Part shown: positions 16,701 to 25,860 of the stretch, piece by piece | Numbering within the stretch: the stretch's first letter is position 1 | How the letters are laid out: every line of letters begins with the position of its first letter | Source of the DNA: Nonlabens spongiae | Lineage (GTDB): Bacteria > Bacteroidota > Bacteroidia > Flavobacteriales > Flavobacteriaceae | NCBI RefSeq assembly: GCF_002117125.1 | Contig: NZ_CP019344.1 | Coordinates: forward strand, 1,116,001 to 1,180,000 | Direction: 5' to 3' | DNA length: 64,000 bases | The notes under the pieces: model-generated | The model's input: the letters and a program-made list of their open reading frames with translations, nothing else | Database searches by the model: none | Told to the model about the DNA's origin: nothing | Made by a program: the position numbers and the translations under genes

Positions 16701-18577
16701 GTAAAGCCGAAGACATATTAAGAACAGTATTTGGGCATAGCCAATTCAGACCCAAACAAGAGGAAATCATAACATCAGTTCTGGAAAATCGTGATGTACT
16801 TGCTGTTTTACCCACCGGCGGTGGAAAATCGCTATGCTACCAGATTCCCGCATTGTGTAAAGAGGGAATTTGTATTGTGGTCTCTCCTCTCATCGCTCTG
16901 ATCAACGATCAAATAACCCAATTGCAAAAGCGCAACGTACGAGCCGTAGGGATCACTTCTGGAATTTCAAGACAAGACCTGGATACTGTGCTGGATAACT
17001 GTATCTATGGCAACTATAAATTTTTATACTTAAGCCCGGAACGTCTGGAGCAACCGCTGGTTCAAGAGCGCATTTCACAAATGAAAGTGAATCTCTTAGC
17101 AATAGATGAAGCCCATTGCATTAGTGAATGGGGGCATGATTTCAGACCGGCCTATCTCAAAATCAAAGAGGTGTTCAGTTTTATTAATAAAGCTCCCGTA
17201 ATTGCAGTTACAGCCACGGCAACTGTAAATGTTCAAGAGGATATAAAGGAGCACCTCAACCTCAAGAATCCTAGAGTATTCACGTCCTCCTTTGAGCGAC
17301 GGCAACTAAATTATGATCTCGAGCACTCAACTCACAAAAGGAGCGCGCTTATCAACTTCTATAACAATTCTCAAGGCAGTTCTATTGCCTATGTGCGCAG
17401 TCGTAAGAATACCGTAGAATTCAGTCAACTTTTATCTCATAAAAACATCTCGTCTAGTGCTTACCATGGTGGCTTGGATTCAAAAATGCGTAAGGATCTA
17501 GTCTCTAAGTGGCTGAGCAATCAAACCCGGGTCATGGTTGCCACAAACGCCTTCGGTATGGGAATCGATAAGCCCGATGTACGTAGCGTAGTCCATTTAC
17601 AGCTTCCTGACAGTATTGAAAGCTACTATCAGGAAACGGGCCGCGCCGGCAGGGATGGCAAAACAGGTATCGCAAAGTTTATCTATAACGAGAATGATGT
17701 GATCCACGCACGCAATCAGTTCATTAGAGCGCTTCCTACTGTGGATATCCTCAAGAAAACTTACCGGCATTTAAGCAACTACCTGCGCATTGCTTATGGT
17801 GAGGGTCAGGAGCACACCTATCAACTTCCGTTTGCAGACTTTTGTCGTACCTATGATTTGAATGGGATCATTACCTATAATGCACTGACTGCGCTGGATC
17901 GTTTTGGTGTGATATCGCTGGATCAGAGTTACGGTAATCGTTCTGTGGTACGCTTTCGCGAAAGCGGAACAAAAATCATGGACTTTACCAGTCACGATCA
18001 AGTGGCACATGCCATAGTGCAAGCTATTTTGAGAAGCTATGGAAGCAGCCGTGAACAAAATCTTCAAATCAATTCAAAACTGATTGCTGTAAGAAGTAAC
18101 ACCACGGAAAAAGAAGTCACTGAAACACTCAAACAACTGCATGAGCGCGAACTAATTTATGCCCGCATAACTGGAACAGACTTGACACTGCAATATCTAC
18201 AACCTCGAGAAGACGATCGTACGATCAACCGTTTTGCTAGAGAACTGGAGCGATATAATGAAGTAAGAATTCAAAAGCTTAACGCGATGATTGAATTACT
18301 GGACCAGAACCAGTGTATGGAGCGTGGGATTTTAGCATATTTTGGAGAACGCCTAGATCAAAACTGTGGGCGATGTACGTATTGTAGAAAAGGTAAAATG
18401 GTCAATTTGAAGCTCATGATTGAACAATATGTTAGCCAAGGTGAGGTAAGTCTAGAGGAAATTTCAAATCACGTTAATGCCCCAAAAGATGAAATTCTTA
18501 AAACACTACGTCAACTTATAGACGATGGTATAATCCTTAATATTGCAGGCAAAGCTTTTAGGATCAATGAGAGATAA
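16697..18577 (+). CDS. recQ: ATP-dependent DNA helicase RecQ (start unclear)
   Basis: 3' to 5' helicase of recombination and fork repair. From codon 16697 it has about 626 residues: Q motif FRPKQEE, Walker A LPTGGGKS, DEAH box in AIDEAHCISEWGHDF, motif VI YYQETGRAGRDG, a zinc-binding cluster with four Cys (CMERG...CGRCTYC) and a winged-helix end; no HRDC domain is obvious, as in many Bacteroidetes RecQ1 proteins. No ATG, GTG or TTG exists in this frame between the in-frame TGA near 16655 and the Q motif; TTG at 16853 would cut into Walker A. ATA at 16697 overlaps the upstream stop as ATAG. The palindrome at 17951 encodes RFRES. Confidence 0.92.
   Translation: MGKAEDILRTVFGHSQFRPKQEEIITSVLENRDVLAVLPTGGGKSLCYQIPALCKEGICIVVSPLIALINDQITQLQKRNVRAVGITSGISRQDLDTVLDNCIYGNYKFLYLSPERLEQPLVQERISQMKVNLLAIDEAHCISEWGHDFRPAYLKIKEVFSFINKAPVIAVTATATVNVQEDIKEHLNLKNPRVFTSSFERRQLNYDLEHSTHKRSALINFYNNSQGSSIAYVRSRKNTVEFSQLLSHKNISSSAYHGGLDSKMRKDLVSKWLSNQTRVMVATNAFGMGIDKPDVRSVVHLQLPDSIESYYQETGRAGRDGKTGIAKFIYNENDVIHARNQFIRALPTVDILKKTYRHLSNYLRIAYGEGQEHTYQLPFADFCRTYDLNGIITYNALTALDRFGVISLDQSYGNRSVVRFRESGTKIMDFTSHDQVAHAIVQAILRSYGSSREQNLQINSKLIAVRSNTTEKEVTETLKQLHERELIYARITGTDLTLQYLQPREDDRTINRFARELERYNEVRIQKLNAMIELLDQNQCMERGILAYFGERLDQNCGRCTYCRKGKMVNLKLMIEQYVSQGEVSLEEISNHVNAPKDEILKTLRQLIDDGIILNIAGKAFRINER
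17951..17966. repeat. GCTTTCGCGAAAGC palindrome, copy 3
   Basis: Perfect copy in recQ, read as RFRES in the winged-helix region. Confidence 0.9.
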
Positions 18578-19523
18578 ATTGAAGATTGTATTTTTTGGCA
18601 CACCAGAATTTGCCACTCATATATTAGACGGTATCGTGCAATCCCATCATCAGGTTGTGGGAGTTGTTACCGTAGCAGATAAACCTGCCGGTCGAGGGAG
18701 GAAATTGCAGGAGAGTCATGTAAAGCAATATGCTGTAGGTACAGGTTTAAGAGTTTTACAACCTACAAATCTCAAAGATGAAAATTTCATCAAAGAATTG
18801 AGCGGCTTAGAAGCTGATCTATTTGTAATTGTCGCCTTTAGAATGTTGCCTAGGGTAGTTTGGGATATGCCAGAGATGGGAACTTTTAACTTACATGCCA
18901 GTTTATTGCCTCAGTACCGTGGAGCGGCACCCATCAACTGGGCGGTGATCAACCAAGAAAAAAAATCAGGCGTCACTACATTTTTCATTGATGAAAAAAT
19001 AGATACCGGAGCGATGATTTTACAGGCAGAGTGTGCACTGGAACCTATGGAAACTGCAGGATCACTGTATACTAAGTTGATGCATCTAGGACGTACACTA
19101 ACCCTAGAAACTATAGACTTGATCGCAGAGGGAGAGGCGTCTCTTACAAAGCAGACCAACTATGATGAGTTGAAAGATGCTCCAAAACTGACCACGGAGA
19201 ATACTAAAATCGATTTTTCTAAGCCGGCCCAGCAAGTGGACGCAGTAGTACGCGGTTTGAATCCTTTTCCCATTGCAAAGGCAACACTCTTAGATAAGAA
19301 CAATATTTTACAGGTCAAGATTTTTGAGACTTCAATTGTTAATAAACCTCACAACATGATACCTGGAAGCATTGTAGTAAAAAATAATGAGATCATGATT
19401 GCTTGCTCTGATAGCTTTGTGCTACTAGAAAAACTTCAATTACCAAATAAAAAAGCAATGGATGCCAAAAGTCTTTTGAATGGATATAGCTTTTCCTCTG
19501 ATGCTAGATTTGATCTAGGATAG
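18567..19523 (+). CDS. fmt: Methionyl-tRNA formyltransferase
   Basis: Adds formyl from 10-formyl-THF to Met-tRNAfMet before initiation. The 318-residue protein starts MRDKLKIVFFGTPEFATHIL, has LQPTNLKDENF, the formyltransferase core FNLHASLLPQYRGAAPINWAVI with catalytic Asn/His, and a C-terminal OB-like tRNA-binding domain. ATG at 18567 is chosen because the family begins there; an upstream TTG at 18543 lies deeper in recQ. It overlaps recQ by 11 bp and is likely translated from the recQ message. Confidence 0.96.
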   Translation: MRDKLKIVFFGTPEFATHILDGIVQSHHQVVGVVTVADKPAGRGRKLQESHVKQYAVGTGLRVLQPTNLKDENFIKELSGLEADLFVIVAFRMLPRVVWDMPEMGTFNLHASLLPQYRGAAPINWAVINQEKKSGVTTFFIDEKIDTGAMILQAECALEPMETAGSLYTKLMHLGRTLTLETIDLIAEGEASLTKQTNYDELKDAPKLTTENTKIDFSKPAQQVDAVVRGLNPFPIAKATLLDKNNILQVKIFETSIVNKPHNMIPGSIVVKNNEIMIACSDSFVLLEKLQLPNKKAMDAKSLLNGYSFSSDARFDLG

Positions 19524-19605
19524 ACAGAAAACCTTAGAATTCACAAGGAGTTATTAACAAAACGTTATATTTATTAACAATAAATGGAGAAATGTTGTTG
19601 ATTTC

Positions 19606-19635
19606 TTGTGCGGTGTAAGAATCCGTATAATTTTG
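19606..19635 (+). promoter_or_regulatory. HU promoter, exact Bacteroidetes consensus
   Basis: TTG at 19606-19608, a 19-bp spacer and TAATTTTG at 19628-19635. The predicted transcription start leaves a leader of about 35 nt before the HU ATG. Confidence 0.8.
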
Positions 19636-19676
19636 TTACCACGTTTTAGTTGAACTAATTAATTAATAATCTTATC

Positions 19677-19949
19677 ATGAACAAAACTGATTTAATCGAA
19701 GGAATGGCCGAGCATGCCGGCATCTCTAAGTCTGCTGCTAAGAAAGCTCTAGAGTCATTTCTAGGTAATGTAGAAAAAAGCCTTAAAAATGGAGACCGTG
19801 TGTCTTTAGTAGGTTTTGGTTCTTTCTCTGTATCTAAAAGAGCTGCTAGAGAAGGTAGAAACCCACAAACAGGTAAAACTATCAAGATCGCTGCTAAGAA
19901 AGTAGTAAAATTCAAAGCTGGTAGCGACCTTCAAAAAGCTGTCAACTAA
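19677..19949 (+). CDS. HU family DNA-binding protein
   Basis: Small nucleoid protein that bends and compacts DNA as a dimer. The 90-residue product begins MNKTDLIEGMAEHAGISKSAAK, has the FGSFSVSKRAAREGRNPQTGK beta-arm with the RNPQTG tip, and ends VKFKAGSDLQKAVN. Full length and canonical. It has its own strong promoter and terminator and is monocistronic. Confidence 0.97.
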   Translation: MNKTDLIEGMAEHAGISKSAAKKALESFLGNVEKSLKNGDRVSLVGFGSFSVSKRAAREGRNPQTGKTIKIAAKKVVKFKAGSDLQKAVN

Positions 19950-19973
19950 GCAATCGAAACAACTTTTTGTTTG

Positions 19974-20002
19974 ATCCTGTTCTAACGAGCAGGATTTTTT
20001 TT
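19974..20002 (+). terminator. HU terminator
   Basis: Stem ATCCTGTTC / GAGCAGGAT (one G-U) with TAAC loop, then eight T residues. Confidence 0.88.
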
Positions 20003-20082
20003 GTACTTATCTTAAATATTAGTTAATAAAACTTGTAGTGTTACCCGTTGTTTTCATTACATTTAGATATAAAAGTGATCTT

Positions 20083-20643
20083 ATGGAAAAAATTGCGCCA
20101 CATAAAGGAAAGCTCTTAGTATCTGAGCCTAATATTATAGGAGATGATTCCTTTTCAAGATCAGTAGTGCTGGTAACAGAATACAATCAAGATGGTGTAG
20201 TCGGTTTCATCCTTAACAAGAGATTAGAATATACCCTTGATCAGTTGATACCTGAAATAGATGCTCAACTAGATATTTATGCTGGTGGACCTGTAGATCG
20301 AGACAACCTTTATTTTTTACATAACATACCTGAATTAATTCCTGGCTCTCATCTTATAGAGGATGATATATACTGGGGTGGAGATTTCGGTATTGTAAGT
20401 GAATTGATTAAGCAAAACAAGATTACGGGTTCTGAAATCCGCTTCTTTCTGGGATATTCTGGATGGGAAATACATCAGCTTGAAAATGAGCTTCAAGGAA
20501 ATTCATGGGTCGTCTGTGAAAACACCTCTGCAAGTGAGTTACTAGCATTAGATACTTTTGATATCTGGAAAAATCATATGCGTGAACTGGGAGGTAAGTA
20601 CGAGTTATGGTCTAACGCTCCGGACAATCCTCAATACAACTGA
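20083..20643 (+). CDS. YqgE/AlgH family protein (DUF179)
   Basis: A 186-residue protein of the YqgE/AlgH family, whose molecular role is unknown; AlgH was named for a link to alginate regulation in Pseudomonas. Family signatures are GKLLVSEPNIIGDDSFSRSVVLV, GVVGFILNKR, YAGGPVDRDNLYFLH and FFLGYSGWEIHQLENE. ATG at 20083 starts MEKIAPHKGKLL; the frame is open to TTG at 20038 but that adds a non-family extension. A TACATTTA box near 20057 could be its -7 element. Confidence 0.92.
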   Translation: MEKIAPHKGKLLVSEPNIIGDDSFSRSVVLVTEYNQDGVVGFILNKRLEYTLDQLIPEIDAQLDIYAGGPVDRDNLYFLHNIPELIPGSHLIEDDIYWGGDFGIVSELIKQNKITGSEIRFFLGYSGWEIHQLENELQGNSWVVCENTSASELLALDTFDIWKNHMRELGGKYELWSNAPDNPQYN

Positions 20644-20663
20644 GAAATTTAACTAAATTGCAT

Positions 20664-20701
20664 AAAAAAAGGTTTTTGAAAAATTCAAAAACCTTTTTTT
20701 T
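20664..20701. terminator. Bidirectional terminator between yqgE and the aldehyde dehydrogenase gene
   Basis: Sixteen-bp AT-rich stem centred on GGTTTTTGA / TCAAAAACC with A and T runs on each side. Confidence 0.88.
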
Positions 20702-20732
20702 GCGGTAATTTATTAAGATTTTACAAAGTCAA

Positions 20733-22115
20733 CTATGAATTGAGAATATTAACTGCTTTAATATTTACAAATTCCTTGATACCAAATCCTCCGTGCTCTC
20801 TACCATATCCAGAATCCTTAACCCCTCCGAACGGCATGTTTACTTGAGCTAAACCAAATGAATTGATGAAAACCATTCCCGTATCAAAATGATCTTGTGC
20901 GAGTTTTACTGCTCTGTCTTGATCTTTAGAAAAGATTCCTCCTCCCAGACCAAACCTACTGTCGTTAGCAATACGCATAGCATCCTCTTCATCTTTAGCA
21001 TGAATCAAAGATGCTACGGGTCCAAATAATTCATCATCATAAGCTGGTTGACCTGGTTTTACATTACCCAATACAGTCGAGGGGTAATAAAATCCATCTC
21101 GATCTTCAGGTTCACCACCACACAGCACTTCTGCTCCTTTATCGATACTTTCTTTAACTTGGTCATGAAGTTTCTCCATAAGATCTTTACGAGCCATGGG
21201 GCCTAACTGAGAATTTTCATCATTTGGGTCTCCCAGAGTAATGTTGCTCATGCGTTCAACAAAAGCCTTCTTGAATTCTTCAAAAACTTTGTCTACAACG
21301 ATAAATCTCTTTGCTGCAACGCAAGTCTCTCCATTATTGTATATCCGACCGTTGGCACAGGTCTTTGCAGCCATTTCAATATCAGCGTCTTCTAACACGA
21401 TGTAAGCATCATTACTTCCAAGCTCTAAAACTGTTTTCTTAAGCGCTTTTCCAGCTTGTTCACCTATTTTTTTACCTACGCCTGCACTACCAGTAAATGT
21501 TACTCCCCTTACAAGATCGTGCTCTATAATTTTCTCAGAAATTTCGTGGCTGATCACTAAGGATTGAAATAAACCCTCAGGCAAACCTGCCTCCTCATAG
21601 ATTTTTTGAAGCAACAAAGAGCAACCAGTGACATTTTCAGCGTGTTTTAATAGCACTGCATTACCCGCCATAAGGTTTACGATAGAATATCTTACTACTT
21701 GATAAGCAGGGAAATTCCACGGTTGTATCCCGTAAATTATTCCCATTGGTGAATAGGTTACGATTCCTTTGCCACCGCCATCGAGTTCTCGTTCTTCATC
21801 TGCTAAAGCGTCCATACCACTTTTTGCGGTATAATCGCAAATTCCTTTACAGAGATCTATCTCTTGTTTACCGTGCTTGAATAACTTACCCATCTCATCA
21901 GTCATGAGTTGAGCAAATTCGTCTTTGTATTCGTTCAACTTTTCTCCGATGTTCTTGATCACCTTTGCTCTTTCCTCCAGTGATTTCAGTTTCCAGGATT
22001 CAAAGGCCTTTTGAGATTGCTGAATCTTTTCCATTGCTTGCTCCTCTGTCAAGAAATCATAAGATTTGAGCTCTTTCCCATTTGCAGGGTTGATAGTTGT
22101 GATTTTATCTGCCAT
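20733..22115 (-). CDS. NAD(P)-dependent succinate-semialdehyde dehydrogenase-like aldehyde dehydrogenase
   Basis: Oxidises an aldehyde to its acid; closest by eye to the short succinate-semialdehyde dehydrogenases that feed succinate to the TCA cycle. The 460-residue enzyme has PWNFPAYQVVRY (cofactor region), FTGSAGVGKKIGEQAG, the general-base region LELGSNDAYIVLEDAD, the catalytic Cys in NNGETCVAAKRFIV and the C-terminal MPFGGVKDSGYGREHG. Start ATG at 22115 with METK-like family N-terminus (MADKITTINPANG). It has no obvious metabolic partners nearby, so the true substrate is an inference. Confidence 0.9.
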   Translation of the reverse strand: MADKITTINPANGKELKSYDFLTEEQAMEKIQQSQKAFESWKLKSLEERAKVIKNIGEKLNEYKDEFAQLMTDEMGKLFKHGKQEIDLCKGICDYTAKSGMDALADEERELDGGGKGIVTYSPMGIIYGIQPWNFPAYQVVRYSIVNLMAGNAVLLKHAENVTGCSLLLQKIYEEAGLPEGLFQSLVISHEISEKIIEHDLVRGVTFTGSAGVGKKIGEQAGKALKKTVLELGSNDAYIVLEDADIEMAAKTCANGRIYNNGETCVAAKRFIVVDKVFEEFKKAFVERMSNITLGDPNDENSQLGPMARKDLMEKLHDQVKESIDKGAEVLCGGEPEDRDGFYYPSTVLGNVKPGQPAYDDELFGPVASLIHAKDEEDAMRIANDSRFGLGGGIFSKDQDRAVKLAQDHFDTGMVFINSFGLAQVNMPFGGVKDSGYGREHGGFGIKEFVNIKAVNILNS

Positions 22116-22254
22116 TTTATTTTTATTTTAAAATTACATAGACTAGTCTGAATCAACCCTTAATTTTAAAACAATACTGTCCCATAGGTTTCATAATAAC
22201 TCTATATCTCTCTGGTATCCATCGATTCTCGCCTCGTCTTAGAAATAAGATATT

Positions 22255-22279
22255 AAAAAAGCCACCTTACGGCGGCTTT
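22255..22279 (-). terminator. Terminator of the M49 peptidase gene
   Basis: On the minus strand, stem AAAGCCGCC / GGTGGCTTT (one G-U) with loop GTAA, ending in six U. Confidence 0.82.
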
Positions 22280-22305
22280 GATAGATTATAGACTTTATGT
22301 AAAAC

Positions 22306-24369
22306 CTAATTAGTTGAAGTATTTTCTTCAGATGACATATTTGTGTCCATAGAATTCAGAAATCCATAAGTTTCTGAATACGTCAACATTTGCTCAGCAA
22401 AACTATCGGGTTGTTTGATTTCAAAACCAGTGATCTCACCATTTTCTTCAACGGGTACGATCATAGGATTCACAAAACCACTATAAGCCGGAGCTTCAAA
22501 TTTGCTCGCACGATCTTTTACTTCTTGATGAATATCTTGATCTACCTTAACGCCATAATCTTCTACAAGTGCTTTGGCTGCTTCAAAGTCACCTTCACTC
22601 GTCATGCGTTGAGTCTCACGGAGCAACTCACCAAAAATCTCTCGCAACGCTTTATAGTCCTTGATATCATAATAAGTCTTACCGTCTTTAGTTACTTTCT
22701 CGATTACTCCGTTTTCTTCGCCTCGTTCATACGCCCAGGCACTTACCCACTGGCGGTTTCTCATATGAGCTTCTTCTACATTCTGCCCTACTTCTAAACG
22801 AGTCAATTGTGTCATAAGACCATTTCTTATATAACCATCATATGCCGCCATACCGGTTTTTTTCCAATCTTCAACCAGACCTAGTTCCTCAAGCTTGGGA
22901 TCCATCAAGTAATAAAGACCGAAAAGGTCTGCTCTCCCCTCTTCGATGGTGCTTTTATAGCTTCCCAGTGTTTCCTTAGGAGTTCCTACACCTGGATTAA
23001 TCTGACCGCTGGCATGTCCCACCACCTCGTGAAGTGCCGTGTGTAACTTGTCTGCGAGAGCACCATATTTCTTCTCCAGCTCGATTTCTTCCTCATCGTG
23101 AGCAAACTCCTCAAGTTTACCTGTACTACCTGCTCCATTATAAGCTGCAATAATGTTTCCTAGAGAAACTGATTTACTACCATGCACGTTTCTGATCCAT
23201 ACGTTGTTTGGCAAGTTTACACCTATGGGAGTTGCTGGACTGGCATCCCCTGCTTCACCGGCCACATTTACTGTTTTATAGCTTACTCCTTTAACAGAGT
23301 CTTTCTTGTGCTCATCCATAAGTGGCGAGTGATCTTCAAACCATTGTGCATTCTTGCTCAAGACTTCCATTTTACGGCTCATGTCAAAATCCTTGATCTG
23401 CACGATGGATTCATAGCTCCCTTTATAAGCAATTGGGTCGTTATACACTTCTATAAAACCGTTGATCCAATCTACTGCACCATCAGTACTGTTAGTCCAG
23501 GCTATTGCATAGTCATCCCAAGTATCTAGGCTTCCCGTTTTATAATACTCTATGAGCAATCCCAGTGCTTTTTCTTGTGCTTCTGTTTCTGCAACCCCTT
23601 GTGCTTTTTCTAACCAATAGATGATGCGATCAATCGCAGCTCCATATTTACCTCCGCTCTTATAAATTTCTTCTACCAGCTCACCATTTTTTTTCACGAG
23701 TCGCGAATTCAACCCAACCTCAATCGGTTCATTTTTATCTACTGCAATGCTGCCGTAAAATTCCTTAGCCTCTTGTGTAGTGACATCAGGACCGTACAGG
23801 TTAACCGCACTTGCAAGAACTAAGTCCTTATCCTCATCTAGAACCACTTTCTTACTATCTTGATCGTCATAAAGCAAGTTTAATATTCTAGTATCCAGCT
23901 CCACGCCAGCTTCTTCCATCATTTTGGACAATTGCTCTTTAGGTAGTTCTGGGATCATCTTATCCATACTGTAGTGGTGGTGGATTCCGCTAGCAAACCA
24001 CACCCTATTGAGGTAGGTTTCAAATTGTTGCCATGCTTCACTCTCTTTATCGCCCTTATAGTTGGTATACAGATTTTCAAGTGCCTGACGGATCGCTAGA
24101 TTGTGCCTGTAATTCTGATCCCATGTGATATCTCTACCGCTCAGCCCTGCCTGGGTCATGTAGTAAACCAACTGTTGTTGTTTGAGACTCAGCTCGTCCC
24201 AGCCTGGGATTTCATAATGTAGTACAGCAATGTCTGCAAACTCGGTGACTTTACCGTTGTTTTTTTCCGTTTTGGCTTTGACTTCTGTGATGGGCTCATC
24301 TGTACTGTTGTTGCATGAGACCATTAAGGTAGCAGCTAGAATATAAGCTGCAATTTTCATGTTTTTCAT
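22306..24369 (-). CDS. Dipeptidyl-peptidase III-like zinc peptidase (M49), lipoprotein
   Basis: A 687-residue envelope metallopeptidase. The N-terminus (hydrophobic run then LMVSC) is a lipoprotein signal with Cys at about residue 19. The zinc site is HEVVGH, a compact variant of the M49 HELLGH motif, followed by EEGRADLFGLYY carrying the third ligand, as EECRAE does in DPP III. These enzymes remove dipeptides from peptide N-termini; homologues in Bacteroidetes are often mislabelled dihydrofolate reductase. As a lipoprotein it should work on imported or periplasmic peptides. ATG at 24369 or 24360 could start. Flanked by its own terminator and a long intergenic region. Confidence 0.9.
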   Translation of the reverse strand: MKNMKIAAYILAATLMVSCNNSTDEPITEVKAKTEKNNGKVTEFADIAVLHYEIPGWDELSLKQQQLVYYMTQAGLSGRDITWDQNYRHNLAIRQALENLYTNYKGDKESEAWQQFETYLNRVWFASGIHHHYSMDKMIPELPKEQLSKMMEEAGVELDTRILNLLYDDQDSKKVVLDEDKDLVLASAVNLYGPDVTTQEAKEFYGSIAVDKNEPIEVGLNSRLVKKNGELVEEIYKSGGKYGAAIDRIIYWLEKAQGVAETEAQEKALGLLIEYYKTGSLDTWDDYAIAWTNSTDGAVDWINGFIEVYNDPIAYKGSYESIVQIKDFDMSRKMEVLSKNAQWFEDHSPLMDEHKKDSVKGVSYKTVNVAGEAGDASPATPIGVNLPNNVWIRNVHGSKSVSLGNIIAAYNGAGSTGKLEEFAHDEEEIELEKKYGALADKLHTALHEVVGHASGQINPGVGTPKETLGSYKSTIEEGRADLFGLYYLMDPKLEELGLVEDWKKTGMAAYDGYIRNGLMTQLTRLEVGQNVEEAHMRNRQWVSAWAYERGEENGVIEKVTKDGKTYYDIKDYKALREIFGELLRETQRMTSEGDFEAAKALVEDYGVKVDQDIHQEVKDRASKFEAPAYSGFVNPMIVPVEENGEITGFEIKQPDSFAEQMLTYSETYGFLNSMDTNMSSEENTSTN

Positions 24370-24451
24370 TGAGGTAGTTTTGTTTGTTTTTCCGGCGACA
24401 CTTATCTATTTCTCAACTCCACATTTATGAGAGTAATGATTTTTGATGTTC

Positions 24452-24467
24452 CGCTTTCGCGAAAGCG
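24452..24467. repeat. GCTTTCGCGAAAGC palindrome, copy 4
   Basis: Perfect copy, and the only one of the twelve that is intergenic outside any gene or remnant. Confidence 0.9.
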
Positions 24468-24626
24468 TGCCAAAAACAATTTTCTTAACAAAATCAAAAA
24501 TAGGGAAACAATTCTTGAATCTAAACACGACCATGCATAGGTTGACGAATGAAATTCAATAAATAGAATCATTCTGAATACTCCATTTCATATCCTCTTG
24601 CTAAAGAAATCTTTTATAATTGCAGC

Positions 24627-24728
24627 ATGAAAACGCAAAGAACCACATATCACATTTGCTCAGATAATCCAAGAGGATTACAGGTAGCGCTCTTTTTGAG
24701 CGAGGTATGCAGGTGCTTTAGAGTATGA
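24627..24728 (+). CDS. Candidate 33-residue leader or small ORF in a short transcript
   Basis: ATG at 24627 opens 33 codons (MKTQRTTYHICSDNPRG start, ending CRCFRV). Within it lies a hairpin CGCTC-TTTTT-GAGCG near 24688. A strong terminator follows 38 bp after the stop, so this is probably a self-contained transcript of about 170 nt. It could equally be a small RNA with no translated ORF. No sequence family is recognised. Confidence 0.35.
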   Translation: MKTQRTTYHICSDNPRGLQVALFLSEVCRCFRV

Positions 24729-24766
24729 TTTTATGAGTTAGAAACTATTAATTAACCATAGATGGG

Positions 24767-24798
24767 GCGCCTTAAAATTGATTTAAGGCGCTTTTTTT
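24767..24798 (+). terminator. Terminator of the short transcript
   Basis: Perfect 10-bp stem GCGCCTTAAA / TTTAAGGCGC, loop ATTGA, then seven T. Confidence 0.92.
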
Positions 24799-24982
24799 AT
24801 GCAGCAACCAAAAAATTTTTAATTGATAAGTGATTTTTTACATAGTTGAATAGGTTGAGTCAAGTTACAGTATTTCAAATACTTTAATTTAAAACCAGAA
24901 TCTGCTAACAGCGGACAAGAATTCAACAGCCTAAATTCATCTATTAAACAGCTGATTATCAATTATTTATTTTTAAAAAAGT

Positions 24983-25232
24983 TTGGTAGTTACAGAAATT
25001 TGTATTCATCTTTGCACCGCCTTTGAGAAAGAAAACAATGATCTCGAGTAAGGCAACAAATAGAACAAACCAGATCAGTAGATCACAAAAACAGAAGTTA
25101 TGCAACGTATCATTTTAACATCAGTACCAGATTTTATGGTAACGATATACGGCTGGCTTCGGGAACATTCATAGAAAATACTACCTCATGAATAAACCCG
25201 AAACAGCACCAGACGATTGATTCGGGTTTTTT
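24983..25232 (+). ncRNA. Candidate leader or small RNA ahead of the TPR gene
   Basis: A promoter-like pair (TTG 24983, 21-bp spacer, CATCTTTG 25007-25014) and a terminator at 25194-25232 (9-bp stem AAACCCGAA / TTCGGGTTT plus U-run) define a transcript of about 215 nt. It contains short overlapping ORFs of 26 (25038) and 24 codons (25100), neither recognisable. The terminator lies 80 bp upstream of the TPR ORF, so it may act as an attenuator for the TPR / tRNA-like / slipin locus, or the RNA may be independent. Confidence 0.4.
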
Positions 25233-25312
25233 GATGGATGACCTTTCCATCTTACCGTTACAGCGTCGCAACAGCCTCAAGAAGGCAAAAGACAATATTT
25301 TAAATAACGGTA

Positions 25313-25855
25313 ATGAATTCAAACAATTACATCTTCAAGGCTATAGATGCCTATCCCTATGAACTCGCCGAGACGGTGGAGTCACTGGATTACGCACTTG
25401 CCTATGAACCAGAAAATACTGAGGCTCTTTATCTCATGGCGTGCCTACACATGTATGACCTTGAAGATTACAGTACGGCTATAGATTATTGTGAGCAGAT
25501 CATGGCGATAGATCCATATATGATAAAGGTTTATTCCTTGTTCATCAATGTTCTGACTTGCGCAGAGGAGTTTCAAAAAGCCCAGAAGGTTCTCGCATTT
25601 GCCTTTACGGTCAAAGGTTCAAATCATGGTTTATTACGTATCATGCAGGGACGCTTGATGGAACGCCAGGGGTTGCTCAAACCAGCGATCGCCGCACATA
25701 AAGAAGCGCTCAAGTCATGTACCGATCGGTTTTTAACCTGTTTTGCTCAGTCAGAACTGGATCGCGTTAAGGCAAAACGTAGACTGGTCTTCAAAAAGTC
25801 CAAGAAAACGGAAAAGGCAAAAAAGAAAAAAAGCAAAAAAAAGAAGAAAAAGTAG
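25313..25855 (+). CDS. Tetratricopeptide-repeat protein with a poly-lysine tail
   Basis: A 180-residue soluble protein. Residues about 10-130 form helical TPR-like repeats (ALAYEPENTEALYLMACLHMYDLEDYSTAIDYCEQIMAIDP is the clearest unit). The last 30 residues are almost purely Lys with a few Ser, Arg and Glu (KKSKKTEKAKKKKSKKK), a flexible polycationic tail suited to RNA or other nucleic-acid contact. ATG at 25313 is the first in frame. The gene ends six bases before the first tRNA-like element and lies upstream of a slipin gene in the same direction. Context suggests an RNA-binding partner of these tRNA-like RNAs; this is inference. Confidence 0.75.
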   Translation: MNSNNYIFKAIDAYPYELAETVESLDYALAYEPENTEALYLMACLHMYDLEDYSTAIDYCEQIMAIDPYMIKVYSLFINVLTCAEEFQKAQKVLAFAFTVKGSNHGLLRIMQGRLMERQGLLKPAIAAHKEALKSCTDRFLTCFAQSELDRVKAKRRLVFKKSKKTEKAKKKKSKKKKKK

Positions 25856-25860
25856 TCTCG

